A stretch of DNA of 64,000 nucleotides from Allokutzneria sp. NRRL B-24872 (GTDB lineage: Bacteria; Actinomycetota; Actinomycetes; Mycobacteriales; Pseudonocardiaceae), in NCBI RefSeq assembly GCF_002155965.1, contig NZ_MUMH01000045.1:1-64000 (forward strand). Direction: 5' to 3'. How positions within the stretch are numbered: the first letter of the stretch is position 1; the number at the start of each line of letters is the position of its first letter. Below are positions 33,613 through 46,361 of this stretch, in pieces. The position numbers and the translations under genes were made by a program. Below the pieces are notes generated by a model. That model made no database searches. It had not been told where the DNA came from and saw nothing but the letters and a program-made list of their open reading frames with translations.

Positions 33613-36600
33613 ATGGGGAGCGAGGACGTGGCCGAGCCTGTACCGCTGGTGCTCTCCGGCACCACCGAGCACCACCTGCGCTCCCGCGCCGCCCGGCTGC
33701 GGGACCACCTGCTCGACCGGCCGGGGACGCGGCTGGCCGACCTCGCCCACTCGTTGGCCACCGGCGCGGCTCCGGAGCCGTACCGGGCCGCGGTCATCGC
33801 TGAGGACCGGGACGCCGCACTGCACGGGCTGAGCGCGCTCGCCGAGGGCCGCCCCGCTCCGAGGGTGATCCGAGGGCGGGCCGGTGCGCCCGGCGGAGTC
33901 GTGTTCGTCTACCCCGGCCTGGGGGCGCAGTGGGCGGGCATGGCGCTGGAGCTGCTGGACTCCTCCCCGGTCTTCGCCGAGCACATGCGGGAGTGCGCCG
34001 CCGTGCTGGACCCCGAGACCGGATGGTCGCTGCTGGAGGTCCTGCGCGCTGAGAACACCGAGTGGATCGACCGGATCGACGTGGTCGAGCCGGTGCTCTT
34101 CGCGATCGCGGTCGCGCTGACCCGGCTCTGGGAGTCCTTCGGCGTGCGGCCCGACGCCGTACTGGGGCACAGCCTCGGTGACGTGGTCGCCGCGCACGTC
34201 GCCGGTGCCTACAGCCTCGCGGACGCGGCGAAGCTTTCCGTGCTCTGGAGCCGTAGCCAGGCGGCGACCCTCGTTGGGCGCGGTGGCCTCGCCGTGGTGT
34301 GGGAGGAGCCGGATCGGCTCGCCGAGCGGATGCGCCGGTGGCACGGGCGGTTGTGGCTGGCCGGGGCCAACGACCCCGGCTCCGCGCTGGTCTCCGGCGA
34401 GCGCGCCGCGCTGGAGGAGCTGCTGGCCGAGCCGGGCGTGCGCGCGCGGCTGCTGCCGATCGACATGCCGGTGCACAGCCCGCTCGCCGAGCGCGCCGAA
34501 GGCCGGTTCTCCTCGGTGCCCACCGCGCCGCCGTCGTTGCCGTACTTCTCGGCGAGCACCGGCGGGCTCGTCAATCCGTCCACTGTGGACGATCTTCATT
34601 GCTGGCGGGTGATGACCTCGCCGCTGTCACTGGTGCCGGCGGTCCGCGCGGCGGAGGCGTCCGGGCACCGGTACTTCGTCGAGGTCGGCCCGCACCCGGT
34701 GCTGACCATGCCGCTCGGCCTCACGGTCCCGGACGCCACCGTCACCGCCACCGTCCGCCGTGACGATGCCGGACTGGCCAAAGTCCTTGCCGTGCTCGGC
34801 GAGCTGTACGTGCGTGGAGCCCGCGTGGACTGGGAGAAGGCTTTCGAGGGCACTGGCGCGCAGCGGGTGGAGCTGCCCGCCGATGCGCCGCAGGAGCTGG
34901 CGGTGAACGCGGGCGTGGACCCGCTGGAGCTGGTGTGCGAGCAGGTCGCGGCGCTGACCGGGGAGAGCGTGCGCCCGGAGCTGACCTTCGCCGAGCTGGG
35001 CGTCGGCTCGGCGCTGGGCGTGGAGCTCGCCGCGCTGCTCAGCTCGGCGACCGGACGGCACCTGCCCGCGACGGTGGTGTTCGACCACCCGACCCCGGCG
35101 GCGCTCGCCGACCACCTGCGCGGCGTTGACGAGCCTGTCGACGCGCCTCGTGCCGGGGCCGTTGACGAGCCGATCGCAATCGTGGGCATGGCCTGCCGCC
35201 TGCCCGGCGGCGTCACCAGCCCCGAGCAGCTGTGGGAGCTGGTGCGCGACGGTCGCGACGCGATCACCGGGTTCCCGGTCGACCGGGGGTGGGACCTGGA
35301 CGCCCTGCGCGCGGCCTGCCCCACCGCCGAGGGCGGTTTCCTCGACGGCGCAGGGGATTTCGACGCCGAGTTCTTCGGGATCTCACCTCGCGAAGCCGTC
35401 GCGATGGACCCGCAGCAGCGCCTGCTGCTGGAGACCTCGTGGGAAGCCCTTGAGCGCGCGGGGATCGCCCCGACCGCCGTCCGGGGCACGGACGTCGGCG
35501 TGTTCGTGGGGACCTTCGGCCAGGACTACCTGCCGAAGCTGCACGAGGTGCCCGAGGAACTGAGCGGCCTTGCCCTCACCGGGGCCTTGCCCTCGGTCGC
35601 CTCCGGCCGCGTCGCCCACCACCTCGGCGTGACCGGGCCCGCGCTCACCGTCGACACCGCGTGCTCGTCGTCGCTGACCGCATTGCACATGGCCGCGCAA
35701 TCACTGCGTCAGGGCGAGTGCTCGCTCGCGCTCGCCGGGGGCGTGAGCGTGATGGCAGGCCCCGGCCTGTTCACCGAGTTCGCGCGGCAAGGGGGTTTGG
35801 CGCCGGACGGCCGCTGCAAGGCGTTCTCCGACTCCGCCGACGGGACCGCGTGGGCGGAGGGCGTCGCGGTCCTCGCGGTGCAGCGGCTCTCCGACGCCGT
35901 GCGTGACGGACGGCGTGTGCTCGCGGTCATCCGGAGCAGCGCGGTCAACCAGGACGGCGCGTCCAACGGGTTCACCGCGCCGAGCGGTCCCGCCCAGCGG
36001 CGACTGATCCGCACGTGCCTCGCCGCCGCAGGCCTCGAACCGTCCGATGTGGACGTTGTCGAAGCGCACGGCACCGGGACCGCGTTGGGTGATCCCATTG
36101 AGGCGCAATCGATTCTGGCCACGTACGGCCAGGACCGGACGGCGCCGCTGCACCTGGGGTCGCTCAAGTCCAACATCGGTCACACGCAGGCCGCCGCCGG
36201 TGCGGCAGGTGTGATCAAGATGGTGATGGCCATGCGGCACGGGGTGTTGCCCCGGACGCTGCACGCGGAGCGCCCGTCGTCCCATGTGGACTGGTCGGCC
36301 GGATCGGTGCGGCTGCTCACCGAAGCCGTCCCGTGGGAAGGGCCGCGCCGCGCCGCTGTCTCGTCGTTCGGGATCAGCGGCACCAACGCGCACGTCATCC
36401 TGGAAGCCGGGCCGCCGCACGAGCCCGCCGAGCCCGCCGAGCGGGTCGTTCCCTGGCTGATCTCCGCTCGCGGTGAGGTGGCTCTGCGCGCCCAAGCTCG
36501 CCAGCTGCTGTCCTTTGTGGACAATACGGTGTCCGTTGGCTACTCGCTCGCGGTCTCCCGGGCTCTGCTGCCGCACCGCGCGGCGGTCATCGGCAGGGAC

Positions 36601-39600
36601 GCCTTGGTCGCGCTGGCCGAAGGGCGTGACGATCCCCGCGTCATCCGGGCCGAAGCTTCGCCGGGGCGGCTGGCGATCGTGTTCACCGGGCAGGGGGCCC
36701 AGTGGCGCGGCATGCACCACGAGCTGTACGAGACGTATCCGGTGTTCGCCTCGGCCTACGACGCGGTGCGCCTGGACATCGGTGACGACCTCGATCAGAC
36801 CGTGAACGCGCAGCGGGCGCTCTTCGCGTTCGAGGTGGCGTTGTTCCGGCTGTTCGAGTCGTGGGGTGTGCGCCCGGATTTCGTTGCTGGACATTCGATT
36901 GGTGAGGTCGCCGCCGCGCACGTCGCTGGTGTGCTGTCGTTGGAAGACGCGTGCGCGTTGGTGGAGGCGCGGTCGCGGTTGATGCAGGCGATGCCCACCG
37001 ACGGCGTGATGGTCGCGGTGCAGGCCAGCGTTGAGGAACTGGGCGAGCTGCCTTCGGGGGTGTGCGTTGCGGCGGTGAACTCGCCGACGTCGGTGGTGCT
37101 GTCCGGTAACGCGGTGGTGGAGGAGTTCGCGGCGCGCTGGAAGCACAAGAAGCTTCGCGTGAGTCATGCCTTCCACTCCCATCACATGGACGGGATGTTG
37201 GAGGAGTTCCGCGAGGTGGTGCGCGGGCTGAGCTTCCACCAGCCGGAGATCGGCGTGTTGGGCGAGGTCACCGATCCGGAGTACTGGGTGCGCCAGGTTC
37301 GCGAGCCCGTGCTGTTCCTCGACACCGTATTGGAACTGCGTTCCGAAGGCGTCCGGACGCTGGTCGAACTGGGACCCGATGCCGTGCTCACCGCGATGGG
37401 TCGCGAGTGCGCGGATGACGTGGTGTTCGTGCCGACACTGCGCCGTGAGCACGCCGCCGACCTCGAAACGGCCGTGGCACGGCTCGCCCTGGCCGGTGTC
37501 GAGCTGGACTGGGCCGCGCTCTGCCCGGGAGCTGAGGTCGTCGATCTGCCCACCTATGCGTTCCAGCACCAGAGGTACTGGCTGGGCGCGACCGCGACGG
37601 GGGACGCCTGGCGGTACCGGGTCGAGTGGCAGCCGTTGGCACTGCCGGAGAACGCCGCGCTGGGCGACGGCTGGGTCATCATCGACAACGAGTCCTTCCA
37701 GCTGCCGGAGAACGCGACCGGCGTGATCTCGATGCTGCCCGCGAAGGCGTCGCTCAGGCTCGTACGAGCACTGTCCGAAGTGGACTTCAAGGGCCGTTTG
37801 TGGTTCGCCACCAAGGGCGCGGCGGCCGACGTCGACCAGGCCCAGGTCTGGGGCCTCGGCCTGGTCACCGGACTGGAGCACCCGGAGTGGTTCGGCGGCC
37901 TGATCGACGTCGAGGAGCCGGACAGCGCCACCCTGGCCCGAGTCCTGGCGGCTGCGGGAGATGAGGACCAGTTCGCCGTGCGCGACGGTCAAGCCTTGGT
38001 GCGGCGGATCGTGCGCGCCCCGGCTCCTCAGGGCAGGGGATGGCGGCCCCGGGGAACCGTGCTCGTCACGGGCGGCACCGGCGCGATCGGCAAGCACCTC
38101 GCTCGGTGGCTCGTCCGCAACGGCGCCGATCACGTGGTGCTGACCAGTCGACGTGGCGAGGACGCTCCGGGTGCGATGGAGTTCCGCGCGGAACTCGGTG
38201 CGCGCGTGACGATCGCGGCCTGTGACGTGTCCGTGCGCGCGGATGTCGAGCGCCTGCTCGCGGGCCTCGACGAGCCTGTGCGAGCGGTGTTCCACGCTGC
38301 GGGCACCAGTGTGTTGCGTCCGCTCGCGCAGACCACCGACGAGGAGTTCGAGCAGGTTATCGCGGGCAAGGTCGCGGGCGCGCTCCACCTCGACGACCTG
38401 CTCGGCGACCAGGAACTCGACGCCTTCGTGCTGTTCTCCTCGGTGGCCGGGATCTGGGGCGGCGGTGGTCAGGGCGCCTACGCGGCGGCCAACGCGGCGC
38501 TGGAGGCATTGGCGGCTCGACGGCGCGCTCAGGGCAGGACCGCGACCGCGGTGGCCTGGGGTGCGTGGGGTGGCGGCGGAATGGCCTCCGCCAACGAGGA
38601 AACCCGGCGCCTGCTCGACCGTTCCGGTTTCCGGGCGATGGACCCCGAGGTCGCGATCACGGCGCTCAGCCGGGCCCTCGGCGCTGACGAGGCGTCGATC
38701 GTGTTGGCCGATCTGGACTGGCCGCGCTTTACCGCGGGGTACACGTCGGCGCGGTCGCGCCCTCTGGTGTCAGCGTTCGTCGACGAGGGGGCGGGCACGC
38801 GGAAGATCGCTGCTGCGACGAGTCTTCCGGCCCTGGTGGCGTTCGTGCGCGCGGAGGCCGCCCACGTGCTGGGCCACACCGGCGCGCACCGGGTCGACGC
38901 GACGACGGCGTTCCGGGACCTCGGGTTCGACTCGCTGACAGCTGGGGAGCTGCGGTCCCGGCTCGTCGCCGCGACCGGCCTCGCACTGCCGAGGACGCTC
39001 GCCTTTGACCACCCGAACTGCGCGCGGGTCGCGGAGCTGCTGTTCGCCGAGCTGTCCGGGGCGCGGACGGCGCCCGAGCACGTGGCGGCCGAGGTCGCCG
39101 ACGCCGAGCCGATCGCGATCATCGGCATGGCCTGCCGGTTCCCCGGGGGGATCGACTCGCCGGAACAGCTGTGGGACCTGCTCGTCAACGGCGGCGAAGT
39201 GCTGGGCGAGTTCCCCACCGACCGCGGCTGGGACCTGGAGTCGCTGATCGACCCGGACGGGAGGAGGCCGGGCACCAGCATGACCGGGCTCGGCGGTTTC
39301 CTCGGCGGTGCGGCGGACTTCGACGCCGCGTTCTTCGGCATCTCACCGCGAGAAGCCCTGGCCATGGACCCGCAGCAGCGCTTGCTGCTGGAGAGCTCGT
39401 GGGAGGCGTTCGAGCGCGCGGGCATCGACCCGGGGCTTGTGCACGGCGACCGAGTCGGCGTGTTCACCGGCATGTACGGCAACGACTACCTCTCGCGGCT
39501 GGACGTGGTACCGGAAGAGATCGAGGGCTACCTGATGTCCGGGGGAGCCAGCAGCATCGCCTCCGGCCGCGTCGCGTACGCGCTCGGCCTTGCCGGGCCC

Positions 39601-42600
39601 GCCGTCACCGTGGACACCGCGTGCTCGTCGTCCTTGGTCGCCGTGCACCTCGCGGCGCAGTCGCTGCGGCAGGGCGAAAGCTCGCTCGCGCTGGCGGGTG
39701 GCGCGACGATCATGGCGACCCCGAGCACGTTCCAGGAGTTCAGCCGCCAGCGAGGGCTCGCGCTCGACGGCCGCTGCAAGGCCTTCGCCGCCGCCGCTGA
39801 CGGGACCGGCTGGGCCGAGGGCGTCGGCGTCGTGCTGCTGGAGAAGCTGTCCGACGCTCGGCGCAACGGCCACCAGGTGCTGGCGGTGCTGCGCGGATCG
39901 GCGATCAACTCCGATGGCGCGTCGAACGGGCTGACCGCGCCGAGCGGGCCCGCGCAGCGGCGCGTGATCGCCCAGGCGCTGGCCAACGCGCGGATGCGAC
40001 CGTCCGATGTGGACGTTGTGGAGGCGCACGGTACCGGCACGACGTTGGGTGATCCCATTGAGGCGCAGGCGATTCTGGCGACCTATGGCCAGGACCGCGA
40101 GGCTCCGTTGTGGTTGGGGTCGTTGAAATCCAACCTCGGGCACACCCAGGCGGCAGCGGGCGTCGGCGGTGTGATCAAGATGGTGCTGGCGATGCGGCAC
40201 GGTGTGCTGCCCAGGACCCTGCACGTGGACGAGCCGACCCCGGATGTGGACTGGTCCGCGGGGTCGGTGCGCCTGCTCACCGAGGCGCAGCCGTGGCCGG
40301 AGCCTCGTGCGGCCGGTGTGTCCGCGTTCGGTATGAGCGGTACGAACGCCCACGTGGTCCTCAGTCCCGGCGATCCTGCTCTGGAACCGGGCACCGGCGA
40401 TGACGGCGCGCCGTGGCTGCTGTCGGCGACGTCCGCGAGGGCGCTGGAGGACGTCGCAGCGCGGCTTCTGTCCTTTGTGGACTCGAACCCGGGCGTGCGG
40501 GTCGGCGAGGTCGCGTGGACCTTGGCCAACCACCGCGCCGCGCTGAGCCATCGCGCGGTGGTGCTCGATCACCGCGCGGGACTGGAGAGCGCGGTTCGCG
40601 GCGCGGTGGTGGAGGGGGCGGACCGCCCGGTCTTCGTCTTCCCCGGCCAGGGCTCGCAGTGGGTGGGCATGGCCGTTGACCTGCTGGAGTCTTCGCCGGT
40701 CTTCGCCGAGCGCATGGCGCAGTGCGCGGCGGCGTTGGAGTCCTTCGTCGACTGGAAGCTGCTCGACGTCGTCCGCCGGGGCGACTACGAGCGCGTTGAC
40801 GTGGTGCAGCCGGTGCTGTGGGCGGTCATGGTGTCACTCGCCGCGCTCTGGCGCTCGCACGGCGTTGAGCCCGCTGCGGTCGTCGGCCACAGTCAGGGCG
40901 AGATCGCGGCGGCCTGCGTCGCGGGCGCTCTGTCCCTTGTGGACGGTGCGAGGGTAGTTGCTCTGCGCAGCAAGGCGTTGATCGCGCTCGCCGGGCGCGG
41001 CGGCATGGTGTCCGTCGCGCTTCCCGCTGCCGAGGTGGAAGAGCGGTTGCGGGCAGGGCTGTCGATCGCTGCGGTGAACGGCCCGCGATCGACCGTGGTC
41101 GCCGGTGAGCCTGCGGCCCTGGAGGACCTGCTCGCAGAGTGCGCCGCCGAGGATGTTCGAGCACGGCGCATCCCGGTGGACTACGCGTCGCACACCGCGC
41201 GCGTCGAGGAGATCCGGTCCCACCTGCTTGAGGTGCTCGCACCAGTTGCGCCTCTTGTTGCAACTGTTCCGTTCGTGTCTACAGTGGATGGTCCGACGAC
41301 GCTGGACGCGGAGTACTGGTACCGCAACCTCCGCACACCCGTGCGCTTCGAGCACGCGGTGCGGGATCTGCTCGGCCAGGGACACGGCGTCTTCATCGAG
41401 GTCAGCCCGCATCCGGTGCTCACCATCGGCGTTCAGGAGTGCGCGGAGGCAGCGCAGGTGGACGCGGTGGCGCTAGGAACGCTGCGCCGTGACACGACGG
41501 ACCGTTTCCCCGTCGCGCTCGCCGAAGCGCACGTCAGCGGAGTGCCGGTGTACTGGCACATCCTCCGGACGCGGCTGATCGACCTGCCCACCTACGCGTT
41601 CCAGAGGCGCAGGTACTGGCTCGACGGCGCTTCGTCGACGACGTTCCGGTCGGAGCAGCGGGCAGAGGCAGAGCCCACCGCGCTGGCGGCTCAGCTGGCC
41701 GACGTCGCGGAAGCGGACCGGCTCGGCAGCGTCGTGGAGCTGGTGCTGCGCGAAGCCTCCGCCGTGCTCGGCCACGACGGAGCCGACGAGCTCGCGCCGG
41801 GCAAGGCGTTCCGCGACCAGGGTTTCGACTCGCTGACCGCGGTCGAGCTGCGCAATCGGTTGAGCGACCGGTGCGGGCTGCGCCTGCCGACCACCGTGCT
41901 CTTCGACCACCCGAGCCCGCTCGCGCTGGCGCGGCACCTGCACGACACCGCGCTCGGGGAGACCGACGCGCCCGGATTCGCGCCCGTGGTGAGCGCGAGC
42001 GCGGACGACCCGATCGTGATCGTCGGCATGGCCTGTCGTTTCCCCGGCGGGGTGGCTTCGCCGGAGCAGCTGTGGGATCTCGTCGCCGCCGAACGCGACG
42101 TGATCAGCCGCTTCCCCGCAGACCGCGGCTGGGACCTCGCTCGCCTCTACGACCCGGACTCGCAACGGCCGGGAACGAGCTACACGCGCGAGGGCGGATT
42201 CCTGCACGACGCGGCGAACTTCGACGCCGGGTTCTTCGGGATCTCCCCGCGCGAAGCGACCGCGATGGACCCGCAACACCGACTGCTGCTCGAAGTCTCC
42301 TGGGAGGCCGTGGAGCGCGCGGGAATCGACCCGCTTTCCTTGCGCGGCAGCAGGACCGGCGTGTTCGCCGGGGTGATCCACGAGTTCTACGGCAGCTCGT
42401 TGCACGACCCCGCCGAGGGCGCGGAGGGCTTCCTGCTGACCGGGACGACGGCCAGCGTGGCGTCCGGGCGCGTCGCCTACGTCCTCGGGCTCGAAGGCCC
42501 CGCGCTGTCGCTGGACGTCGCGTGCTCGTCGTCGCTGGTCGCACTGCACCTCGCCGCGCAGTCGCTGCGCCGGGGCGAGTGCTCGCTCGCGCTCGCGGGC

Positions 42601-45600
42601 GGCGTCACGGTCATGGCCACGCCCGGCGGGTTCGTGGAGTTCAGCCGCCAGCGCGGGCTCGCACCGGACGGCAGGTGCAAGCCGTTCTCCGACGGCGCGG
42701 ACGGGACCGGCTGGGCCGAGGGCATCGGAATGCTCGTGGTGGAACGGCTTTCCGACGCTCAGCGCAACGGGCACCGGGTGCTCGCGGTGGTGCGCGGGAC
42801 GGCGATCAACTCCGATGGCGCCTCCAACGGGCTCACCGCGCCGAGCGGGCCCGCCCAGCAGCGGGTGATCCGCCAAGCGCTCGCGGACGCGGGGCTGTCC
42901 CACCGCGATGTGACCGTTGTGGAGGCGCACGGGACCGGTACGCGCCTCGGCGATCCGATCGAGGCGCAGGCGCTGCTGGCCACCTACGGCCAAGACCGGC
43001 AGACGCCGTTGTGGCTGGGCTCGCTGAAGTCCAACATCGGCCACACGCAGGCCGCCGCGGGTGTCGCCGGTGTGATCAAGATGGTGCAGGCGATGCACCA
43101 CGGCGTTCTTCCCCGCAGTTTGCACGCCGATCTCCCGACGTCTCATGTGGACTGGTCGGCGGGCTCCGTCCGCTTGCTCACCGAGGCGCAGCCGTGGGAA
43201 GGGCCGCGACGCGCCGGGGTGTCCGCGTTCGGGGTGAGCGGGACCAACGCCCACGTGATCATCGAGGTGGAGCAACCGGAAGAGGACTCGCGACCTGCTG
43301 ACGGCGTTGCGTTGTGGGCTCTGTCGGGGCGGTCGCCCGAGGCGGTTCGCGCACAGGCCGAGCGGCTTGCATCCTTTGTGGACGGTCATGGCGTCGGCGC
43401 GGTGGATGTTGGGTTCTCGCTCGCCACGACGCGTTCGGCCTTCGAGCACCGCGCCGTTGTCGTCGGCGATCGTGAGGAGCTGGTGCGCTCTCTGCGCGGA
43501 AGCCTCGACGTGGCGTCGCCGGTGTCCGGGCGGCTCGGGTTCTTGTTCACCGGTCAGGGTTCGCAGCGGGTTGGCATGGGGCGCGACCTGCGTGTCTATC
43601 CGGCTTTCGCTGCTGCGTATGGCGCCGTGGGCTTGGAGATCGGTGACGACGTCGACCAGACGGTGAATGCTCAGCGTGCTTTGTTTGCGTTTGAGGTGGC
43701 GTTGTTCCGGTTGTTTGAGTCGTGGGGTGTTCGGCCTGAGTTTGTTGCTGGGCATTCGATTGGTGAGGTTGCGGCGGCGCATGTTGCGGGTGTGTTGTCG
43801 CTGGACGATGCGTGCGTCTTGGTGGAGGCGCGGTCGCGGTTGATGCAGGCGATGCCCGCTGGTGGCGTGATGGTCGCGGTGCAGGCCAGCGTGGAGGAGC
43901 TAGGGGACTTGCCGGAAGGCGTGTGCGTTGCGGCGGTGAATTCGCCGACGTCGACGGTGTTGTCTGGTGATGCGGTTGTGGAGGAGTTCGCGCAGCGGTG
44001 GAAGCACAAGAAGCTTCGGGTGAGTCATGCGTTCCACTCGCACCACATGGACGGGATGTTGGACGAGTTCCGCGAGGTGGTGCGCGGGCTGACGATGAAC
44101 AAGCCCGAGATCGCGATGCCCGGAGATGTCACTGACCCGGAGTACTGGGTGCGCCAGGTTCGCGAACCCGTGCAGTTCCTCGACGCGGTGCGGATGGCGC
44201 GCGTGGACGGCGTGCGGACGTTCCTGGAGTTGGGACCCGACGCGGTGCTGACCGCGACGGGCGCGGAATGCGTTGAGGACGCGGAGTTCATCGCCGCACA
44301 ACGCCGCGACCGCGACGAACAGCGCACGTTGCTCACCGCCCTCGGGCAGGTGCACGTGCGTGGTGTCCAGATCGACTGGCGGGGCGTGTTCCCCGGAGCG
44401 AAGGCTGTGGACCTGCCGACCTACGCCTTCCAGCACCAGCGTTACTGGCAGGAACTCGCGGCGCCCGCCGCCGGGGACACCGCGTTCTGGGACATCGTCA
44501 GCCGCCAGGACCCCGGTGCTTTCGCGGGAGCCTTGGACGTCCAGCCCGGCGCGACGCTGGAGGAGTTGCTGCCCGCCCTGGCGAGCTGGCACGAGCGCGG
44601 CCAGGCCGAGTCCACTGTGGACAGCTGGCGGCACCACATTGCCTGGACGCCGGTGACCGTGGAACCTGCGGAGCTGAGCGGAACCTGGCTCGTGGTGGCG
44701 GATACGGGGGAACTCGCAGCGGCGCTGACCTCGCGCGGCGCGGACGTCGTCGACCTGGAGCACGCTGGACCGGCCGTCACCGGCGTGGTCTCGTGCGTCG
44801 GGTTCACCGAGACGGTGTCGTTGCTCCAGCGGCTGGATGAGCTGGGTGTCGACGCGCCGGTGTGGTTCGTGACCCGCGATGCCGTTGCCGTGGCCGAAGG
44901 CGACCGCGTGCACGGCTACGAGCAGGGACTGCTGTGGGGGCTGGCCCGAGTCGTGGCCCAGGAACGACCGGAGCGGTGGGGCGGCATCGTCGACCTCGGC
45001 CCCGGCGCGGTGGACGCGCTCGCGGATGTCCTCGGCCACGACGAGGACCAGCTGGCGATCCGGGAGACCGGCGTGCACGCGCGGCGCCTCGTCGCGGGGG
45101 CGCAGAGCGGCCAGACGTGGAGCCCGCGCGGCACCGTGCTGATCACCGGCGGCACCGGAGCACTCGGCGCGCACACCGCGCGCTGGCTGGCGGACAACGG
45201 CGCCGAGCACCTGGTTCTGCTCAGCCGAAGTGGTCCTGCGGCACCGGGCGCGGCGGAACTGGTGCGGCAGCTGGACATCCCGGTCACCGTCCTCGCCTGT
45301 GACGTGACCGACCGCGCGGAGCTGAAGCGGATCATCGACGAGCACCGGCCGAACGCCGTCGTGCACACGGCCGCCGCGCTCGACGACGGAACCCTGGACT
45401 CCCTGACACCGCAACGGATTCAGCAGGTGCTGGCGGTCAAGGCGCTCGCGGCCGTGCACCTGCACGAGCTGACGGTGGACCTCGACCTCGACCTCGACGC
45501 GTTCGTGCTGTTCTCCTCCATGGCGGGCACCCTCGGCCTCGCCGGGCAGGGCAACTACGCCCCCGGCAACGCCTTCCTCGACGCGCTCGCCCAGCACCGC

Positions 45601-46353
45601 GCGGCGCTCGGCCTGCCCGCGACGTCGATCGCCTGGGGAGCGTGGGCCGGGGGCGGCCTCGCGGACCGGGACGCGGTGGTGGACGCGGTCGGTCGACACG
45701 GCATGGCGGCGATGGACCCGGAGCTCGCGGTCCGCGCACTGTCCACTGTGGGCGATCCTTACATGCTGGTCGCCGCGGTCGACTGGGACGGCCTCCCGGC
45801 CGAGGCGCACTGCCCGTTGATCGGCGGCCTCGTCACACGGACCGAGAAGCAGGCCGACGTGCGGTTGGCGGAGCGCATCGCCGGGCTGAGCGAAGCCGAT
45901 CAGGCCGCTGCCGTGCTGCAAGCCGTGCGCACGGTGGTGGCCGCGGTGCTGGGCTACGCGAAGGCCGAGGACGTCGGGCCGGGGCGGGCGTTCAGCGACC
46001 TCGGGGTCGACTCGATGACGGCGTTGGAGCTGCGCAACCGGCTCGGCGCCGAAACCGGGGTCAAGCTGCCCGCGACGTTGGTCTACAACCACCCCACCGC
46101 CGAGGCGCTCGCCGCGTTCCTGCGCTCGCGGCTGCGCGGCGCGGCACCCGACCCGGGCGTGGAGCTGGACCGGCTCGAAGCGGCGCTGGCCGAACCACCC
46201 GGCGAGCCCGAGGAGCGCGAGCGGATCGCGAACCGGCTGCGCGAACTGCTGCGACGCGTGGAGCCCGCCCCCTCCGGCGAGACCGGCGCGATCGGCGAGG
46301 TCAGCCACGAGGAGCTGTTCGCACTCATCGACGACGAGTTCGGAAGGGCGTGA
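33613..46353 (+). CDS. Modular type I PKS: loading AT-ACP plus modules 1-3
   Basis: This 4246-residue protein starts the assembly line. Loading: AT (Ser187 in GHSLG; Trp212 in VLWS where extender ATs have Arg; MPVHS motif) and ACP (Ser466 in GVGSA). Module 1: KS (Cys684), AT with GHSIG and HAFH for malonyl (Ser1095), KR (Tyr1623; no LDD but the Trp of A-type ketoreductases), ACP (Ser1774). Module 2: KS (Cys2004), AT with GHSQG and YASH for methylmalonyl (Ser2427), then ACP (Ser2740) with no reductive domain, leaving a ketone. Module 3: KS (Cys2971, in DVACSSS), malonyl AT (Ser3382), B-type KR with LDD (Tyr3982), ACP (Ser4134). A C-terminal docking domain ends the protein. The ATG at 33613 follows GGAGGAG; a GTG at 33592 is possible. 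The next PKS starts 8 bp on. Confidence 0.93.
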   Translation: MGSEDVAEPVPLVLSGTTEHHLRSRAARLRDHLLDRPGTRLADLAHSLATGAAPEPYRAAVIAEDRDAALHGLSALAEGRPAPRVIRGRAGAPGGVVFVYPGLGAQWAGMALELLDSSPVFAEHMRECAAVLDPETGWSLLEVLRAENTEWIDRIDVVEPVLFAIAVALTRLWESFGVRPDAVLGHSLGDVVAAHVAGAYSLADAAKLSVLWSRSQAATLVGRGGLAVVWEEPDRLAERMRRWHGRLWLAGANDPGSALVSGERAALEELLAEPGVRARLLPIDMPVHSPLAERAEGRFSSVPTAPPSLPYFSASTGGLVNPSTVDDLHCWRVMTSPLSLVPAVRAAEASGHRYFVEVGPHPVLTMPLGLTVPDATVTATVRRDDAGLAKVLAVLGELYVRGARVDWEKAFEGTGAQRVELPADAPQELAVNAGVDPLELVCEQVAALTGESVRPELTFAELGVGSALGVELAALLSSATGRHLPATVVFDHPTPAALADHLRGVDEPVDAPRAGAVDEPIAIVGMACRLPGGVTSPEQLWELVRDGRDAITGFPVDRGWDLDALRAACPTAEGGFLDGAGDFDAEFFGISPREAVAMDPQQRLLLETSWEALERAGIAPTAVRGTDVGVFVGTFGQDYLPKLHEVPEELSGLALTGALPSVASGRVAHHLGVTGPALTVDTACSSSLTALHMAAQSLRQGECSLALAGGVSVMAGPGLFTEFARQGGLAPDGRCKAFSDSADGTAWAEGVAVLAVQRLSDAVRDGRRVLAVIRSSAVNQDGASNGFTAPSGPAQRRLIRTCLAAAGLEPSDVDVVEAHGTGTALGDPIEAQSILATYGQDRTAPLHLGSLKSNIGHTQAAAGAAGVIKMVMAMRHGVLPRTLHAERPSSHVDWSAGSVRLLTEAVPWEGPRRAAVSSFGISGTNAHVILEAGPPHEPAEPAERVVPWLISARGEVALRAQARQLLSFVDNTVSVGYSLAVSRALLPHRAAVIGRDALVALAEGRDDPRVIRAEASPGRLAIVFTGQGAQWRGMHHELYETYPVFASAYDAVRLDIGDDLDQTVNAQRALFAFEVALFRLFESWGVRPDFVAGHSIGEVAAAHVAGVLSLEDACALVEARSRLMQAMPTDGVMVAVQASVEELGELPSGVCVAAVNSPTSVVLSGNAVVEEFAARWKHKKLRVSHAFHSHHMDGMLEEFREVVRGLSFHQPEIGVLGEVTDPEYWVRQVREPVLFLDTVLELRSEGVRTLVELGPDAVLTAMGRECADDVVFVPTLRREHAADLETAVARLALAGVELDWAALCPGAEVVDLPTYAFQHQRYWLGATATGDAWRYRVEWQPLALPENAALGDGWVIIDNESFQLPENATGVISMLPAKASLRLVRALSEVDFKGRLWFATKGAAADVDQAQVWGLGLVTGLEHPEWFGGLIDVEEPDSATLARVLAAAGDEDQFAVRDGQALVRRIVRAPAPQGRGWRPRGTVLVTGGTGAIGKHLARWLVRNGADHVVLTSRRGEDAPGAMEFRAELGARVTIAACDVSVRADVERLLAGLDEPVRAVFHAAGTSVLRPLAQTTDEEFEQVIAGKVAGALHLDDLLGDQELDAFVLFSSVAGIWGGGGQGAYAAANAALEALAARRRAQGRTATAVAWGAWGGGGMASANEETRRLLDRSGFRAMDPEVAITALSRALGADEASIVLADLDWPRFTAGYTSARSRPLVSAFVDEGAGTRKIAAATSLPALVAFVRAEAAHVLGHTGAHRVDATTAFRDLGFDSLTAGELRSRLVAATGLALPRTLAFDHPNCARVAELLFAELSGARTAPEHVAAEVADAEPIAIIGMACRFPGGIDSPEQLWDLLVNGGEVLGEFPTDRGWDLESLIDPDGRRPGTSMTGLGGFLGGAADFDAAFFGISPREALAMDPQQRLLLESSWEAFERAGIDPGLVHGDRVGVFTGMYGNDYLSRLDVVPEEIEGYLMSGGASSIASGRVAYALGLAGPAVTVDTACSSSLVAVHLAAQSLRQGESSLALAGGATIMATPSTFQEFSRQRGLALDGRCKAFAAAADGTGWAEGVGVVLLEKLSDARRNGHQVLAVLRGSAINSDGASNGLTAPSGPAQRRVIAQALANARMRPSDVDVVEAHGTGTTLGDPIEAQAILATYGQDREAPLWLGSLKSNLGHTQAAAGVGGVIKMVLAMRHGVLPRTLHVDEPTPDVDWSAGSVRLLTEAQPWPEPRAAGVSAFGMSGTNAHVVLSPGDPALEPGTGDDGAPWLLSATSARALEDVAARLLSFVDSNPGVRVGEVAWTLANHRAALSHRAVVLDHRAGLESAVRGAVVEGADRPVFVFPGQGSQWVGMAVDLLESSPVFAERMAQCAAALESFVDWKLLDVVRRGDYERVDVVQPVLWAVMVSLAALWRSHGVEPAAVVGHSQGEIAAACVAGALSLVDGARVVALRSKALIALAGRGGMVSVALPAAEVEERLRAGLSIAAVNGPRSTVVAGEPAALEDLLAECAAEDVRARRIPVDYASHTARVEEIRSHLLEVLAPVAPLVATVPFVSTVDGPTTLDAEYWYRNLRTPVRFEHAVRDLLGQGHGVFIEVSPHPVLTIGVQECAEAAQVDAVALGTLRRDTTDRFPVALAEAHVSGVPVYWHILRTRLIDLPTYAFQRRRYWLDGASSTTFRSEQRAEAEPTALAAQLADVAEADRLGSVVELVLREASAVLGHDGADELAPGKAFRDQGFDSLTAVELRNRLSDRCGLRLPTTVLFDHPSPLALARHLHDTALGETDAPGFAPVVSASADDPIVIVGMACRFPGGVASPEQLWDLVAAERDVISRFPADRGWDLARLYDPDSQRPGTSYTREGGFLHDAANFDAGFFGISPREATAMDPQHRLLLEVSWEAVERAGIDPLSLRGSRTGVFAGVIHEFYGSSLHDPAEGAEGFLLTGTTASVASGRVAYVLGLEGPALSLDVACSSSLVALHLAAQSLRRGECSLALAGGVTVMATPGGFVEFSRQRGLAPDGRCKPFSDGADGTGWAEGIGMLVVERLSDAQRNGHRVLAVVRGTAINSDGASNGLTAPSGPAQQRVIRQALADAGLSHRDVTVVEAHGTGTRLGDPIEAQALLATYGQDRQTPLWLGSLKSNIGHTQAAAGVAGVIKMVQAMHHGVLPRSLHADLPTSHVDWSAGSVRLLTEAQPWEGPRRAGVSAFGVSGTNAHVIIEVEQPEEDSRPADGVALWALSGRSPEAVRAQAERLASFVDGHGVGAVDVGFSLATTRSAFEHRAVVVGDREELVRSLRGSLDVASPVSGRLGFLFTGQGSQRVGMGRDLRVYPAFAAAYGAVGLEIGDDVDQTVNAQRALFAFEVALFRLFESWGVRPEFVAGHSIGEVAAAHVAGVLSLDDACVLVEARSRLMQAMPAGGVMVAVQASVEELGDLPEGVCVAAVNSPTSTVLSGDAVVEEFAQRWKHKKLRVSHAFHSHHMDGMLDEFREVVRGLTMNKPEIAMPGDVTDPEYWVRQVREPVQFLDAVRMARVDGVRTFLELGPDAVLTATGAECVEDAEFIAAQRRDRDEQRTLLTALGQVHVRGVQIDWRGVFPGAKAVDLPTYAFQHQRYWQELAAPAAGDTAFWDIVSRQDPGAFAGALDVQPGATLEELLPALASWHERGQAESTVDSWRHHIAWTPVTVEPAELSGTWLVVADTGELAAALTSRGADVVDLEHAGPAVTGVVSCVGFTETVSLLQRLDELGVDAPVWFVTRDAVAVAEGDRVHGYEQGLLWGLARVVAQERPERWGGIVDLGPGAVDALADVLGHDEDQLAIRETGVHARRLVAGAQSGQTWSPRGTVLITGGTGALGAHTARWLADNGAEHLVLLSRSGPAAPGAAELVRQLDIPVTVLACDVTDRAELKRIIDEHRPNAVVHTAAALDDGTLDSLTPQRIQQVLAVKALAAVHLHELTVDLDLDLDAFVLFSSMAGTLGLAGQGNYAPGNAFLDALAQHRAALGLPATSIAWGAWAGGGLADRDAVVDAVGRHGMAAMDPELAVRALSTVGDPYMLVAAVDWDGLPAEAHCPLIGGLVTRTEKQADVRLAERIAGLSEADQAAAVLQAVRTVVAAVLGYAKAEDVGPGRAFSDLGVDSMTALELRNRLGAETGVKLPATLVYNHPTAEALAAFLRSRLRGAAPDPGVELDRLEAALAEPPGEPEERERIANRLRELLRRVEPAPSGETGAIGEVSHEELFALIDDEFGRA

Positions 46354-46361
46354 CGCGGCCG

